43,563 nucleotides of DNA from assembly GCA_000434535.1 (NCBI GenBank), contig FR878593.1, forward strand, positions 1 through 43,563, in the 5' to 3' direction. A model generated the notes under the pieces. The model made no database searches. It was not told where the DNA came from and was given only the letters and a program-made list of their open reading frames with translations. Positions within the stretch are counted from its first letter, which is position 1, and every line of letters starts with the position of its first letter. This document shows, in pieces, positions 33,549-42,359 of this stretch. The position numbers were made by a program, and so were the translations under genes. Origin of the DNA: Collinsella sp. CAG:166 (GTDB lineage: Bacteria > Actinomycetota > Coriobacteriia > Coriobacteriales > Coriobacteriaceae).

Positions 33549-36359
33549 TTGCATGTGAGAGCTGCCACTGTCCTTCGTTCAGTTATATGTCGCGCCCTGG
33601 CCATTGTGCTCGCCGCGCTTGCCGTGCTGAGTTCTATCGCGCCTGTCCAGGCTGTTGCCGCTGACTCTAGTCAGCCAGTCAAGACGGTCCGCGTTGGTTG
33701 GCTCGTCAACAATGAAGGCTTCCAGGACGGCACCCCCGGCGAGCGTCTCTCGGGATGGGGTTACGAGTACCTCCAGACCCTGTCGTACTACACGCCCGGC
33801 TGGCGGTACGAATACGTCTCCGGCACCTTCACCGAGCTTATGGACATGCTCGAGGCAGGCGAAATCGACCTCATGCCCAACATCTCCTACTCTGAGGAAC
33901 GCGCCCAAAAGCTGCTCTTTTCCTCGAACCCCGAGGGCACCGAGCGCTACTTCATCTACGCCAAGCCCGATCGAGACGATCTGGCCAAGGGTGACCCCCA
34001 AGCGCTCCAAGGCCTTACCATCGGCTGCAACCCCGACGTTATGCAAACCTTCGTTGGCCAGCAGTGGCTCGCCAACGAAGGCATTACCTGCACCTATAAA
34101 GAAATCGACACTGGCGGTGCCCTCTTTGACGCGCTCGCAAACAACGAGGTCGATGCCATCATCATGAACGACACGACCTCGTCGCCCAGCGCCTCCCCCA
34201 TGTTCTACATTGGTTCGAGCGACTACTATTTTGCCGTCCCCAAAAGCCGCCCCGACCTAATGGACGACATCAATGCCGCCATGTCGGCAATCGCCCGCGT
34301 CAACCCACGCTATATCGACGAAGTCAAATCTAACTACTCGGTCCAAAACAGCGGTTCATCATCGCTCAACAGCCCCGAACGTTCCTGGCTCAAAGCAAAT
34401 GACAACACCATCACGCTCGGCTACATTACGGGCAAACTCCCCTACTGCAACGAAGACGAAAACGGCGAAATGGAAGGCTCGCTCGCATCGCTTGCGACGA
34501 CGTTGCACGATAAATTTGGCATTACGGTCAAAACCGTCGCCTTTGATAGCTACAAGATGATGTCAAAGGCCCTGTCAAAGGGAAGCATAGACGTTGCGCT
34601 GCCGGTATACCGAGATTACTGGTTTGCCGAGCAAACAGGCGTTGCGCAGTCGGTATCGTTGGGGACCATATCCCTCACCGTCATCCACACCGGCAGCGAC
34701 CTGAACAAAGACCTTCAGAACATCGCCTGTACCAAATCATCGTTTGTCAACAAAAATGCACTTGAAAATCTGTTCCCCACAGCGACCGTGACCGAATACC
34801 AATCCGACGATGAAGCGTTCGACGCCCTCAGGAAGGGAACGGCACACTGCATCGTCGCTCCCAGTTCACGTGTAAAAACCATCGGCGACCGTTATGATCT
34901 CGAAGGCTACGAGACGGCCGAACTCCCTGACACCTGTGAGCTCTCGTGCTGGATTTCGCGCGGAAAACCCGAGCTGTTGGGAATCATCAACAAGGGCATC
35001 ATCAATGCCGGAGAATCGCTCTCCGCAAGCAATTACTCCTCCACGTCGTACACGGCCCAGGAATCCAACACGCTTCAATTCCTTTATCGCAACCGTGCCG
35101 CCGTTGCCGCTACCCTCATCGGTATGTTGTCGGTCGGTATCGTCCTGCTCATCTGGGCACTCGTGCGCGCTCGAACCGAGCGCAAAAAAGCCGATGCCGC
35201 CAACGCCGCTAAGACGGCATTCCTCACGCGCATGAGCCACGACATCCGTACACCGCTCAACGGTATCCTGGGCCTTATCGAGATCGAGGAATTGAAGGAA
35301 GGCGATATCCAGGTCGCCCGCGAAAGCCGTGCCAAGGCGCGCGTTGCCGCCAATCACCTGCTCTCGCTGATCAACGACATCCTCGAGATGGGCAAAATCG
35401 AAGACCGCAAGCTAACACTGGAGCATGCGCCTTTTAACCTCAAAGAGCTCTGTGACGATACACTGGTGCTGTGCAAGCTCCGCGCGTCCAGTAACGGCAT
35501 CACCATGCAGGACAATAGTCTGCCGTACGCCACGGGGCCATACATGATCGGCAGTCCCACCCATATCCGACAGATCATGATCAACCTGTTAGACAACAGC
35601 ATTAAGTACAACAAGCGCGGCGGCTCCGTCACCTTTAGCTCAAAGACCAAGCCACTCGATAACGGGCGCGCGCTCTTTTGCTTTAGCGTTTCGGATACCG
35701 GCATTGGTATGACTCCCAAGTTTTTAAAGCATATCTATGAGCCGTTTGCCCAAGAAGGTGACGATGCGCGCAGCAAGTTCCAAGGAACCGGCATGGGCAT
35801 GCCAATCGTCAAGTCGCTTATTGAACTGATGGGCGGCACCATCGAAGTCACCAGTGAGCTCCATGTGGGCACTTCGTTCTACGTGGAGATTCCGCTCGAT
35901 ATCGACAAGAACCCCCAGGCGCGGACGGATACGGTCGAGAGGGCGCTCGACTGCTCGCTCGCCAACATGAACGTACTGCTCGCCGAAGACAACGAATTGA
36001 ATGCCGAGATTGCCCAGGCGCTGCTAGAAAGCGAAGGCATTGTCGTAACTCGCGCCGCCGATGGCAACGAAGCGGTCGACCTATACGTTGGCCGTCCCGC
36101 CGGCAGCTTCGATGCGATTCTGATGGACATCATGATGCCGGGCATGGACGGCTACGAGGCAACCCGCGCGATTCGCCTGAGCGAGAAGGTCGATGCAGCC
36201 GACATCCCCATCATCGCGCTCACCGCCAACGCCTTCGCCGAGGACGCCAAGGCGGCACACGACGCCGGCATGAACGCCCATCTGTCCAAACCGGTCGACT
36301 TTAACAAGCTCAAAAACATGCTCGCCCGCATCAAGAAATACGGAGCTGTTTCGCTATAG
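33549..36359 (+). CDS. BvgS-like hybrid histidine kinase with two periplasmic SBP domains
   Basis: Senses a small solute and starts phosphotransfer. Layout: signal peptide 1-38 (ending VQAVAAD), first SBP_bac_3 domain (about 45-265), second SBP_bac_3 domain (about 283-500), one membrane helix (about 516-540), HisKA with SHDIRTPLNG (His about 564), HATPase with NLLDNSIKYNKRGG, DTGIGM and GTGMGM, and a C-terminal receiver (Asp about 860 in LMDIMMPGMDG). No HPt domain or response regulator is nearby, so the output partner is elsewhere. Starts at TTG 33549 or GTG 33555; AGGA lies at 33545-33548. 936 residues. Confidence 0.92.
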   Translation: MHVRAATVLRSVICRALAIVLAALAVLSSIAPVQAVAADSSQPVKTVRVGWLVNNEGFQDGTPGERLSGWGYEYLQTLSYYTPGWRYEYVSGTFTELMDMLEAGEIDLMPNISYSEERAQKLLFSSNPEGTERYFIYAKPDRDDLAKGDPQALQGLTIGCNPDVMQTFVGQQWLANEGITCTYKEIDTGGALFDALANNEVDAIIMNDTTSSPSASPMFYIGSSDYYFAVPKSRPDLMDDINAAMSAIARVNPRYIDEVKSNYSVQNSGSSSLNSPERSWLKANDNTITLGYITGKLPYCNEDENGEMEGSLASLATTLHDKFGITVKTVAFDSYKMMSKALSKGSIDVALPVYRDYWFAEQTGVAQSVSLGTISLTVIHTGSDLNKDLQNIACTKSSFVNKNALENLFPTATVTEYQSDDEAFDALRKGTAHCIVAPSSRVKTIGDRYDLEGYETAELPDTCELSCWISRGKPELLGIINKGIINAGESLSASNYSSTSYTAQESNTLQFLYRNRAAVAATLIGMLSVGIVLLIWALVRARTERKKADAANAAKTAFLTRMSHDIRTPLNGILGLIEIEELKEGDIQVARESRAKARVAANHLLSLINDILEMGKIEDRKLTLEHAPFNLKELCDDTLVLCKLRASSNGITMQDNSLPYATGPYMIGSPTHIRQIMINLLDNSIKYNKRGGSVTFSSKTKPLDNGRALFCFSVSDTGIGMTPKFLKHIYEPFAQEGDDARSKFQGTGMGMPIVKSLIELMGGTIEVTSELHVGTSFYVEIPLDIDKNPQARTDTVERALDCSLANMNVLLAEDNELNAEIAQALLESEGIVVTRAADGNEAVDLYVGRPAGSFDAILMDIMMPGMDGYEATRAIRLSEKVDAADIPIIALTANAFAEDAKAAHDAGMNAHLSKPVDFNKLKNMLARIKKYGAVSL

Positions 36360-36397
36360 TTTGTGCTCAACCACCATACGCAGCAGAAAGGAAGCCA

Positions 36398-36880
36398 ATG
36401 ATGTTTAGGCCCTTACGTCGAAAGAAACGCGCCATCACTGACGAGGAAGCGCGCAAGTTGCTCGCCACCTGCAAGCGCGGCGTCTTTGCCGTCAACGGCG
36501 ATGATGGCTACCCCTATGCCATTCCCGTCAACTACTTCTTCGACGCCGAGCACGACAAGATTTATTTCCATGGCGCCAAGGCTGGCCACAAGGTCGATTC
36601 ACTCAAGCGCGATGACAAGGTCTGCTTTACCGTTTACGGCAACGAGTGGTACAAGGACGGTGACTGGGCTCCCTACGTTATGAGTACCGTGGTCTTTGGC
36701 CGCTGTCGCCTGGCGAATGACACCCCCGCGTTTATCGAGGATAAAGTCCGCCAGCTCGCGCTTAAGTACTACCCTTCTGCCGAAGAAGTCGAAGAGGAAA
36801 TCGCCAAGGACATTAAGGGCGTCCAGCTCTACGAGATTACGATTGAGCATCTTTGCGGCAAGCAAATTCAGGAAAAGTAA
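36398..36880 (+). CDS. Pyridoxamine 5'-phosphate oxidase-like flavin-binding protein
   Basis: A 160-residue split-barrel protein of the PNPOx-like/NimA-related family, which bind FMN or F420 and often reduce nitro-compounds. The core GVFAVNGDDGYPYAIPVNYFFDAEHDKIYFHGAKAGHKVDSLKRDDKVCFTV-like sequence (about 28-80) fits that family. AGAAAGGAAG precedes ATG 36398. It lies 38 bp after the kinase gene and before a 23-bp hairpin; cotranscription with the kinase is possible. Substrate unknown. Confidence 0.88.
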   Translation: MMFRPLRRKKRAITDEEARKLLATCKRGVFAVNGDDGYPYAIPVNYFFDAEHDKIYFHGAKAGHKVDSLKRDDKVCFTVYGNEWYKDGDWAPYVMSTVVFGRCRLANDTPAFIEDKVRQLALKYYPSAEEVEEEIAKDIKGVQLYEITIEHLCGKQIQEK

Positions 36881-36901
36881 GCCCCTCAGCAGGTCTCATC
36901 A

Positions 36902-36953
36902 ATAACAATATGGCCCGGTTCCAACCCACCTTGGAACCGGGCCATATTGTTAT
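36902..36953. terminator. 23-bp bidirectional terminator hairpin
   Basis: Perfect 23-bp stem (36902-36924 with 36931-36953) and a 6-nt loop, between convergent genes. The outer pairs are A/T, giving U-rich 3' ends on both strands. The stop codon of the minus-strand kinase (36950-36952) lies inside the stem. Confidence 0.9.
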
Positions 36954-39142
36954 AAAGCGTCGGCGGCGATGTGCGCCAGCGCCTCGACGAGCTCTTGCGA
37001 GCTCACAGGCTTGCTCAGGTGCGCGTCCATGCCTGCCTCACGCGAAAGTCTGCGGTCGTCGGCAAAGGCGTTGGCGCTCACAGCGATAATCGGCGTGGTC
37101 ACGGCATCCTCGCGATCGAGTGCTCGAATCCGACGCGTGGCCTCAAGGCCATCGATACCAGGCATCATGATGTCCATCAACACCACGTCGTACTCGTGCG
37201 GCACGCTCGCGGCAAATGCCTCAACGGCAGACTCGCCATCCTTAGCATGCGTCACGACGGCACCGGCACGGCTGAGCGTAAACTGCGCGATCTCGGCATT
37301 CAGATCGTTATCCTCTACGAGCAAAACGCGCAGGCCCTGGAGCGCATCGCCGTCGCCCGCATCTACGCGAACTGCCTGAGGAATCTCGGAGCGGTCGCAC
37401 TTCTCGAACGGCAGGCGGATGATAAACGTCGTCCCCTGCCCCAAGACACTCGTAAAGCTCATGGTTCCGCCCATAAGCTCGACCAACTGTTTGGCAATAG
37501 GCGCGCCCAGGCCAGTTCCCGATGAAGCGCCCTCCACTTGCTGCTCCTCGCGGCAAAACGGCTCGTAGAGGTGTTGTTGGAACTCCTCGCTCATGCCAAT
37601 GCCGTTGTCGGCGATCGTGTATTCATAGACGGGGACGCCATCCACCGACTCCACCTCGCGACACACCAGACGAACATAGCCGCCCCGGCGGTTGTACTTG
37701 ACGGCATTACCGGCAATATTGACCAATAAGCGCTTGAGATGCGTCACGCTCACCCGTGCATAGGGATGATTAAGCGTCTGCTGGTCGCAGATAATTGTCA
37801 CCAGACGCTCCTCGGCCTGGCGCTCCAGAATATCGCACACTTCGCGGGTGAGGGTCACCAAGTTTGTGGGAACAAGTTCCAGATTGACCTGGCCGCTCTC
37901 CAGGCGACTCATATCGAGCGCCTCGTTGGCAAGGTCGAGCAGCAGTCCCGATGCCATCCAGATTTTTGAGCGGCACTCGGTCTGCTTTTGCAGATCGTCC
38001 GCATTGGCATCGCCGACCTCGACCATGCCGCGAATGCCGTTGATGGGCGTGCGCAGATCGTGGCTCATGCGACGTAGAAACTCCGTCTTTGCCGAGTTGG
38101 CAGACGAGGCCTCACGCGCTGCCTTAGCCAGCCTGTCACCATAGTCGCGCTCCTGCTGCAGCAAGTCCGTCAAACGTCGACGATCAGCGCGGCGGCGCGC
38201 CATCACAACAACGGCTATAACACCGCCGTAGAGCACCAGCACGCCGGCAGCAACAGCCGCGACGACCTCAAAGTAGCGCCGCGCCGAGGCATAGGTGTAC
38301 ACGTAGAACCCGCGCGCTTTTCCAAATGTGCCCAAATACCACTCGCCGTTGGCGTTGACCAGTCGGACTTTGCCGGGCAGGCATCGATCCTTAATACCGT
38401 CGACAATAAAGACATCCGTTGCAGGCAGATCGAATACGCCCAATATGGTGGGTTCAACGACATTGGTCGCAACGACCTTGCCATCGCTTTCGATCACGAT
38501 ATTGCCACTGTCGATGGTCTCATAACCACCGAGCAGGCTCTGCAGTTTGAGCGTATTGCTTGCAACTGCCTTCGCGCTCTGATGCCTTACCGCAACAACG
38601 ATGCCCTCGTCATCCCGCCGGGTTACGCAGCCAATGTCTGCGACCGAATCATCCGCAAGCGTGATGCGGGCGGTATAGGACTTAAGCGGATGGGCTGCCA
38701 CCTCCAGCACGGGTGCTTCCTTGAGATACGTAGCGAGCGACTCGTAGCCCACGCCATCCGTCGAGGACTCGGACACCAAATTGCCCGATGCGTCCGTCAC
38801 GATCAGTGCGCTCACGTTGAACTGGTCGGCATATTGCTCCAGCATGGCGTTATCCACCGAACCGTCGCGCTCCATATCGCGCGCTGTCTCTCCGGCGATC
38901 TCCATAACGCGAATCAGGTTTTTGGTCGTATAGGCGCTATTGAATGCATCGTAGGAAAGGCTCTGCGTCGCCACGTAATCGACAACGTCGGCAAAGCGCT
39001 GCTCGGCCTGAGCTGTCGTGTAGCCGTAGCTCATCATACCGGCAACAACCGAGAGCGCTATCCCCAGCAGGGCGACAAGGAACCATGCCCCTGCCGAACG
39101 ATTGCCCCGCTTCTCTACGGCGTGGTCGGGTGCACCGATCAT
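36950..39142 (-). CDS. Hybrid histidine kinase with extracellular sensor and receiver
   Basis: A 730-residue kinase. N-terminal membrane helix (about 18-40), a long extracellular region (about 41-290, Cache-like, with NVSALIVTDASGNLVSES), second helix (about 291-315), a coiled lead, HisKA with SHDLRTPING (His about 361), HATPase with NIAGNAVKYNRRGG, DNGIGM and GTGLGAP, and a C-terminal receiver (Asp about 657 in LMDIMMPGIDG). It overlaps the lipoprotein SBP gene by 4 nt (ATGA), so the SBP is probably its ligand-presenting partner. No response regulator or HPt is adjacent. Confidence 0.92.
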   Translation of the reverse strand: MIGAPDHAVEKRGNRSAGAWFLVALLGIALSVVAGMMSYGYTTAQAEQRFADVVDYVATQSLSYDAFNSAYTTKNLIRVMEIAGETARDMERDGSVDNAMLEQYADQFNVSALIVTDASGNLVSESSTDGVGYESLATYLKEAPVLEVAAHPLKSYTARITLADDSVADIGCVTRRDDEGIVVAVRHQSAKAVASNTLKLQSLLGGYETIDSGNIVIESDGKVVATNVVEPTILGVFDLPATDVFIVDGIKDRCLPGKVRLVNANGEWYLGTFGKARGFYVYTYASARRYFEVVAAVAAGVLVLYGGVIAVVVMARRRADRRRLTDLLQQERDYGDRLAKAAREASSANSAKTEFLRRMSHDLRTPINGIRGMVEVGDANADDLQKQTECRSKIWMASGLLLDLANEALDMSRLESGQVNLELVPTNLVTLTREVCDILERQAEERLVTIICDQQTLNHPYARVSVTHLKRLLVNIAGNAVKYNRRGGYVRLVCREVESVDGVPVYEYTIADNGIGMSEEFQQHLYEPFCREEQQVEGASSGTGLGAPIAKQLVELMGGTMSFTSVLGQGTTFIIRLPFEKCDRSEIPQAVRVDAGDGDALQGLRVLLVEDNDLNAEIAQFTLSRAGAVVTHAKDGESAVEAFAASVPHEYDVVLMDIMMPGIDGLEATRRIRALDREDAVTTPIIAVSANAFADDRRLSREAGMDAHLSKPVSSQELVEALAHIAADAL

Positions 39143-40009
39143 GACAGGCCCTCTATATTCAAAAAGGGCGAAGGGTCATCAAAGTACTTTGACACCAGGC
39201 GTTTCATGGTGCCGTCGGCTAGCATTTCCTGGTAGGCATGGGTGAGCTTAACGTCGATGCCGCGCGTATCGTTGATATCGAAAGCGGTACCCAAACCAAC
39301 CTCAAGCAGCGGCTCATCCAAAATTCGATACGTCACACCATAGTCTTTTTCGTAGGTGAGCAGCGAAGACTCATGCGCGGCGATGGCGTCGACCAGACCC
39401 TCGACGAGCGCCGGGTTCAGGTATGAGCGGTCCGAAAAGCAGTAGAGCTCTTTGATCTGCGGAACGTTTTCATTTGTACGATTGAGCAAAATGTCCTCGG
39501 GCTTGGTGGTGGACTGGACCGCCACGACCTTATCCTCAAGATCGGCAAGCGTGTAGATATCGCTCTGGGGATCGACCGCGACCACCTGGCGGCTCGCAAG
39601 GTACGGGCCGGCCCAACGATACTCGTCTTCGCGACCCGTCATGCTAAAGCTGCCCATGACACAATCGAGCTCGCCGCTCGCCAGCAGCTCTTTCTTCTTT
39701 TCCCAATCGATCAGCTGGTACTTTGGCTTGTAACCAATGCGGGCCAAAGCCTCGGTCAATATCTCGACATCCAGGCCAACGATATCACCGTACTCGTCGG
39801 TATATACAAACGGTGGATAGAGGTCGCTGCCAACGTTGAGCGTCTTAAGGTTGTCGTCCTTGACCTGCGAGGTGTCCCGGGCCTTTTGATGCAGGCGTCG
39901 AGGCTCTGCCATTCGACCCTGAACAGCCAGCTATCGCTACGACAAAGGCGCTCGCCACTGCAAGCGCGACAAACAACGAAATGGCAACCGAGCGACGGGG
40001 TCTTTTCAT
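39139..40009 (-). CDS. Amino-acid-type SBP lipoprotein, frameshifted after the signal peptide
   Basis: Family 3 solute-binding protein (LNVGSDLYPPFVY, GLDVEILTEALARIGYKPKY, DCVMGSFSMTGRE, FDINDTRGIDVKLTHAYQEML). The main frame opens only at 39912 without a signal peptide, but another frame upstream gives MKRPRRSVAISLFVALAVAS then AFVVAIAGCSGS, a lipoprotein signal peptide with lipobox IAGC and a good ribosome site (GGAG) before ATG 40009. The frames meet at an A4 run on the coding strand (39884-39887 on the plus strand); A3 there would join them as ...ASKARDTSQVKDDN. So one base appears inserted. Overlaps the kinase gene by 4 nt. Confidence 0.8.
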
Positions 40010-40102
40010 CGAGCTCCAGACGATCCTGTTTACAGACTGAAATGGTTAAAGATAATAGCAAACAAAACCACACGAGTGCCCAATGGTTACAGACGCTTTA
40101 CC

Positions 40103-40142
40103 ATGTGGGGCCTTCTAGCCGACTTGGCAGAAGGCCCCACAT
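40103..40142 (-). terminator. Terminator after the MalY/PatB gene
   Basis: Perfect 14-bp stem (40103-40116 with 40129-40142), extended by a GCC/GGC pair, 12 bp after the stop codon of the minus-strand aminotransferase. Confidence 0.8.
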
Positions 40143-40153
40143 GCAGCGCACGC

Positions 40154-41368
40154 TTACCGTGCATTAAAAACGTAGCGGTCCAGGCGGTCGCACGCTTCCC
40201 TCACGCGCGAAAGCGGCAGCGCCAGATTCACGCGAATGTGGCAGGGCCCGTGGAACGGACGGCCGTCCTGATACCCCACGCCCACGCGCGCCCCCTCGTC
40301 GAGCAGCCACTGAATATCGCGGCCATGCTCGCGGCACCACTCGGTGCAGTCCAGAAACACCATGTACGTGCCCTGCGAACGTGAATAGGACACGCCCTCA
40401 AAATGCTCGTCCACGTAATCGCAGAAGTACTCGATATTGCCGGCAAGCACCTGGTTGAGCTCGTCCACCCACTCGTAGCCTTGCGGCTGGTAGGCACCGA
40501 TAAGCGCATGCATGGAGAGGACATTCATCTCGTTGTAGTGAGTCTTGTTGGACACGGCGCACACGCGGTCGCGCAGTGTTTCGTTATAGATGATGTGGTA
40601 GCTGCCGACCAGACCCGCCAGGTTAAACGTCTTGCTGGGCGCGTAGAGGGCAACCGTGCGCATGCGAGCATCCTCGCTCACCGACTGCGTCGGGATGTGC
40701 TTGTGTCCCGGCAGGATGATATCGGACCAAATCTCGTCCGAGATCACCACGCAATCGTGCTGGCGATAAATGTCCATGGCGCGCTCGATCTCGTCGCGCT
40801 CCCATACGCGGCCGCAGGGATTGTGCGGCGAGCAGAACACCACGGCATGAATGTGGTTTTGGGCGAGTTTGCACTCCATGTCCTCAAAGTCCATACGCCA
40901 CACGCCCTGGTCGTCGAGTTTAAGCGGACTGTGGACAATACGATAGCCCGCGGCTTCGATGGACTTGGTAAAGCCGATGTAGGTGGGGCTGTGGACCAGC
41001 ACCGCATCGCCCGGCTGAACATACGCACGCAGCGTCGACACGACACCGCCCAGCACGCCGTTTTCGTAGCCGATATGCTCGGGCGCCAGGCCCTCAACGC
41101 CGTTGCGACGGCTCTGCCATTCGATGATGCGGTTAAAGTACTCAGGACGCGGATTGAAGTAGCCGAACATAGGGTGCTGGACGCGCTGGATGATGTACTC
41201 CTGGACCGTGGGCACCGTGGCGAAATTCATGTCGGCCACCCACATGGGAATGCGGTCGAAGCCCTCGTCGGGTGCGTTCGGAGCCATGCCGGGGATCTCG
41301 CCCCAAGAGTCAACGGCGATGGAGTCCATGCCGTGGCGGTCGACAAGCGAGCTAAAGTCGTATTTCAT
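40154..41368 (-). CDS. MalY/PatB-family PLP aminotransferase / C-S lyase
   Basis: Fold-type I PLP enzyme of 404 residues in the MalY/PatB branch, which cleave cystathionine or cysteine conjugates. Family landmarks are PMWVADMNFATVPTV early, GVLGGVVSTLRAYVQPGD, CSPHNPCGRVW, VISDEIWSDI and the PLP lysine in APSKTFNLAGL. The final LALPLSRVREACDRLDRYVF is typical. Start ATG 41368. Reaction likely beta-elimination; actual substrate unknown. Stands alone. Confidence 0.93.
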   Translation of the reverse strand: MKYDFSSLVDRHGMDSIAVDSWGEIPGMAPNAPDEGFDRIPMWVADMNFATVPTVQEYIIQRVQHPMFGYFNPRPEYFNRIIEWQSRRNGVEGLAPEHIGYENGVLGGVVSTLRAYVQPGDAVLVHSPTYIGFTKSIEAAGYRIVHSPLKLDDQGVWRMDFEDMECKLAQNHIHAVVFCSPHNPCGRVWERDEIERAMDIYRQHDCVVISDEIWSDIILPGHKHIPTQSVSEDARMRTVALYAPSKTFNLAGLVGSYHIIYNETLRDRVCAVSNKTHYNEMNVLSMHALIGAYQPQGYEWVDELNQVLAGNIEYFCDYVDEHFEGVSYSRSQGTYMVFLDCTEWCREHGRDIQWLLDEGARVGVGYQDGRPFHGPCHIRVNLALPLSRVREACDRLDRYVFNAR

Positions 41369-41480
41369 GCTGAGCTCCCGTGCAAAGTAGGCTGTTCCGA
41401 TAGGCGTTATTGTCCACCAGCGTGGGCGGTTTTGGCGCGGGGTTTGGCGCTTAATTTGACGGGTGCAGACGAATGGCAGG

Positions 41481-42227
41481 TTAGCCCCGCGCGTCGTTGA
41501 CGGCGACTACGGTTAGCTGGGTTTCGTCGACCGTAAAAGATATGTCGAACCCGGCGAAGGCCAGATGATAGACGCGGTTCGGCTCGTGCTTGCTGCCTGC
41601 GCGGCGCGGGTCTTGGCGCAGGACCTCAACCAGGCCGGGGAGCTTTGTGGGCGGGACCATATCCTGCAGCGTCTGCGGGAACTCGATGTCGAGCTCTTGC
41701 CACGGAGCATCCTCAATCCAGCCGCCGGTCGCATCCGGGTGACAGTCCGCAAACGGAATGTAGGGCTTAATGTCGTAGATGGGCGTGCCGTCGCGCAGAT
41801 CGGCCCCCAGCACATGGATGATGGGGCCATCGTCGGTGAGCTCGACGCGATCGAGCTTGACGCAGGTAAGCCCAATGGGATTAGGGCGAAACGGACTGCG
41901 CGTGGCAAACACGCCCACGCGCTCGGCTCCGCCCAGACGCGGCGGGCGCACGGTTTTCGACCACTTGGCATTGGTGCCGGACCTGTCCTGCGCCTTGGCA
42001 TCGGCAGCTATGTCCTTAGCCGTGCCGCCGGGCGTTCCGTTTTCGAAGCGCCACAGCAGCCACAGGTGAGAGAAGGAGTCCAGACCCTCAACCGCTGCGT
42101 TGGAGGCAAATTCCGGCTCAAACACGATGCGTCCCTGCAGATGAGGCGCCAAAAAGCTGTTGCGCGGAATGCCGAACTTCTGCGGCAGGTCGGTATGTAT
42201 GTGTGCGATAGGTTCCATGCCGGTCAT
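41481..42227 (-). CDS. trmO: tRNA (t6A37) N6-methyltransferase TrmO
   Basis: SAM-dependent enzyme that methylates threonylcarbamoyladenosine-37 in tRNA (also called TsaA). Motifs: PIAHIHTDLPQKFGIPRNS, GRIVFEPEFA, RVGVFATRSPFRPNPIGLT, DGTPIYDIKPYIPFADC. A long open frame upstream to 42821 is antisense to the XRE gene and is rejected; I start at ATG 42227 (MTGMEPIAHI) or 42218 (MEPIAHI). Neither has a clear ribosome site, and an inverted repeat (42215-42222 with 42232-42239) surrounds them. 248 residues. Confidence 0.9.
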   Translation of the reverse strand: MTGMEPIAHIHTDLPQKFGIPRNSFLAPHLQGRIVFEPEFASNAAVEGLDSFSHLWLLWRFENGTPGGTAKDIAADAKAQDRSGTNAKWSKTVRPPRLGGAERVGVFATRSPFRPNPIGLTCVKLDRVELTDDGPIIHVLGADLRDGTPIYDIKPYIPFADCHPDATGGWIEDAPWQELDIEFPQTLQDMVPPTKLPGLVEVLRQDPRRAGSKHEPNRVYHLAFAGFDISFTVDETQLTVVAVNDARG

Positions 42228-42239
42228 TGTACGGCATGG
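42215..42239 (-). promoter_or_regulatory. Inverted repeat around the trmO start
   Basis: CCATGCCG (42215-42222) and CGGCATGG (42232-42239), an 8-bp inverted repeat with a 9-nt loop, overlaps the start codons of trmO. It could hide the start or be a coincidence. Confidence 0.3.
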
Positions 42240-42359
42240 AGGCTTGGGGCGTTGCGCGCAATTCTTCGCCGCGGTCTCCCGTCGTGCAACCAACGGTTGC
42301 TTGGAAGGGCGCCTGCCGCCGCGTATGCTTAAGCCATCAACCAGCAGAAAGGAGCCGCT

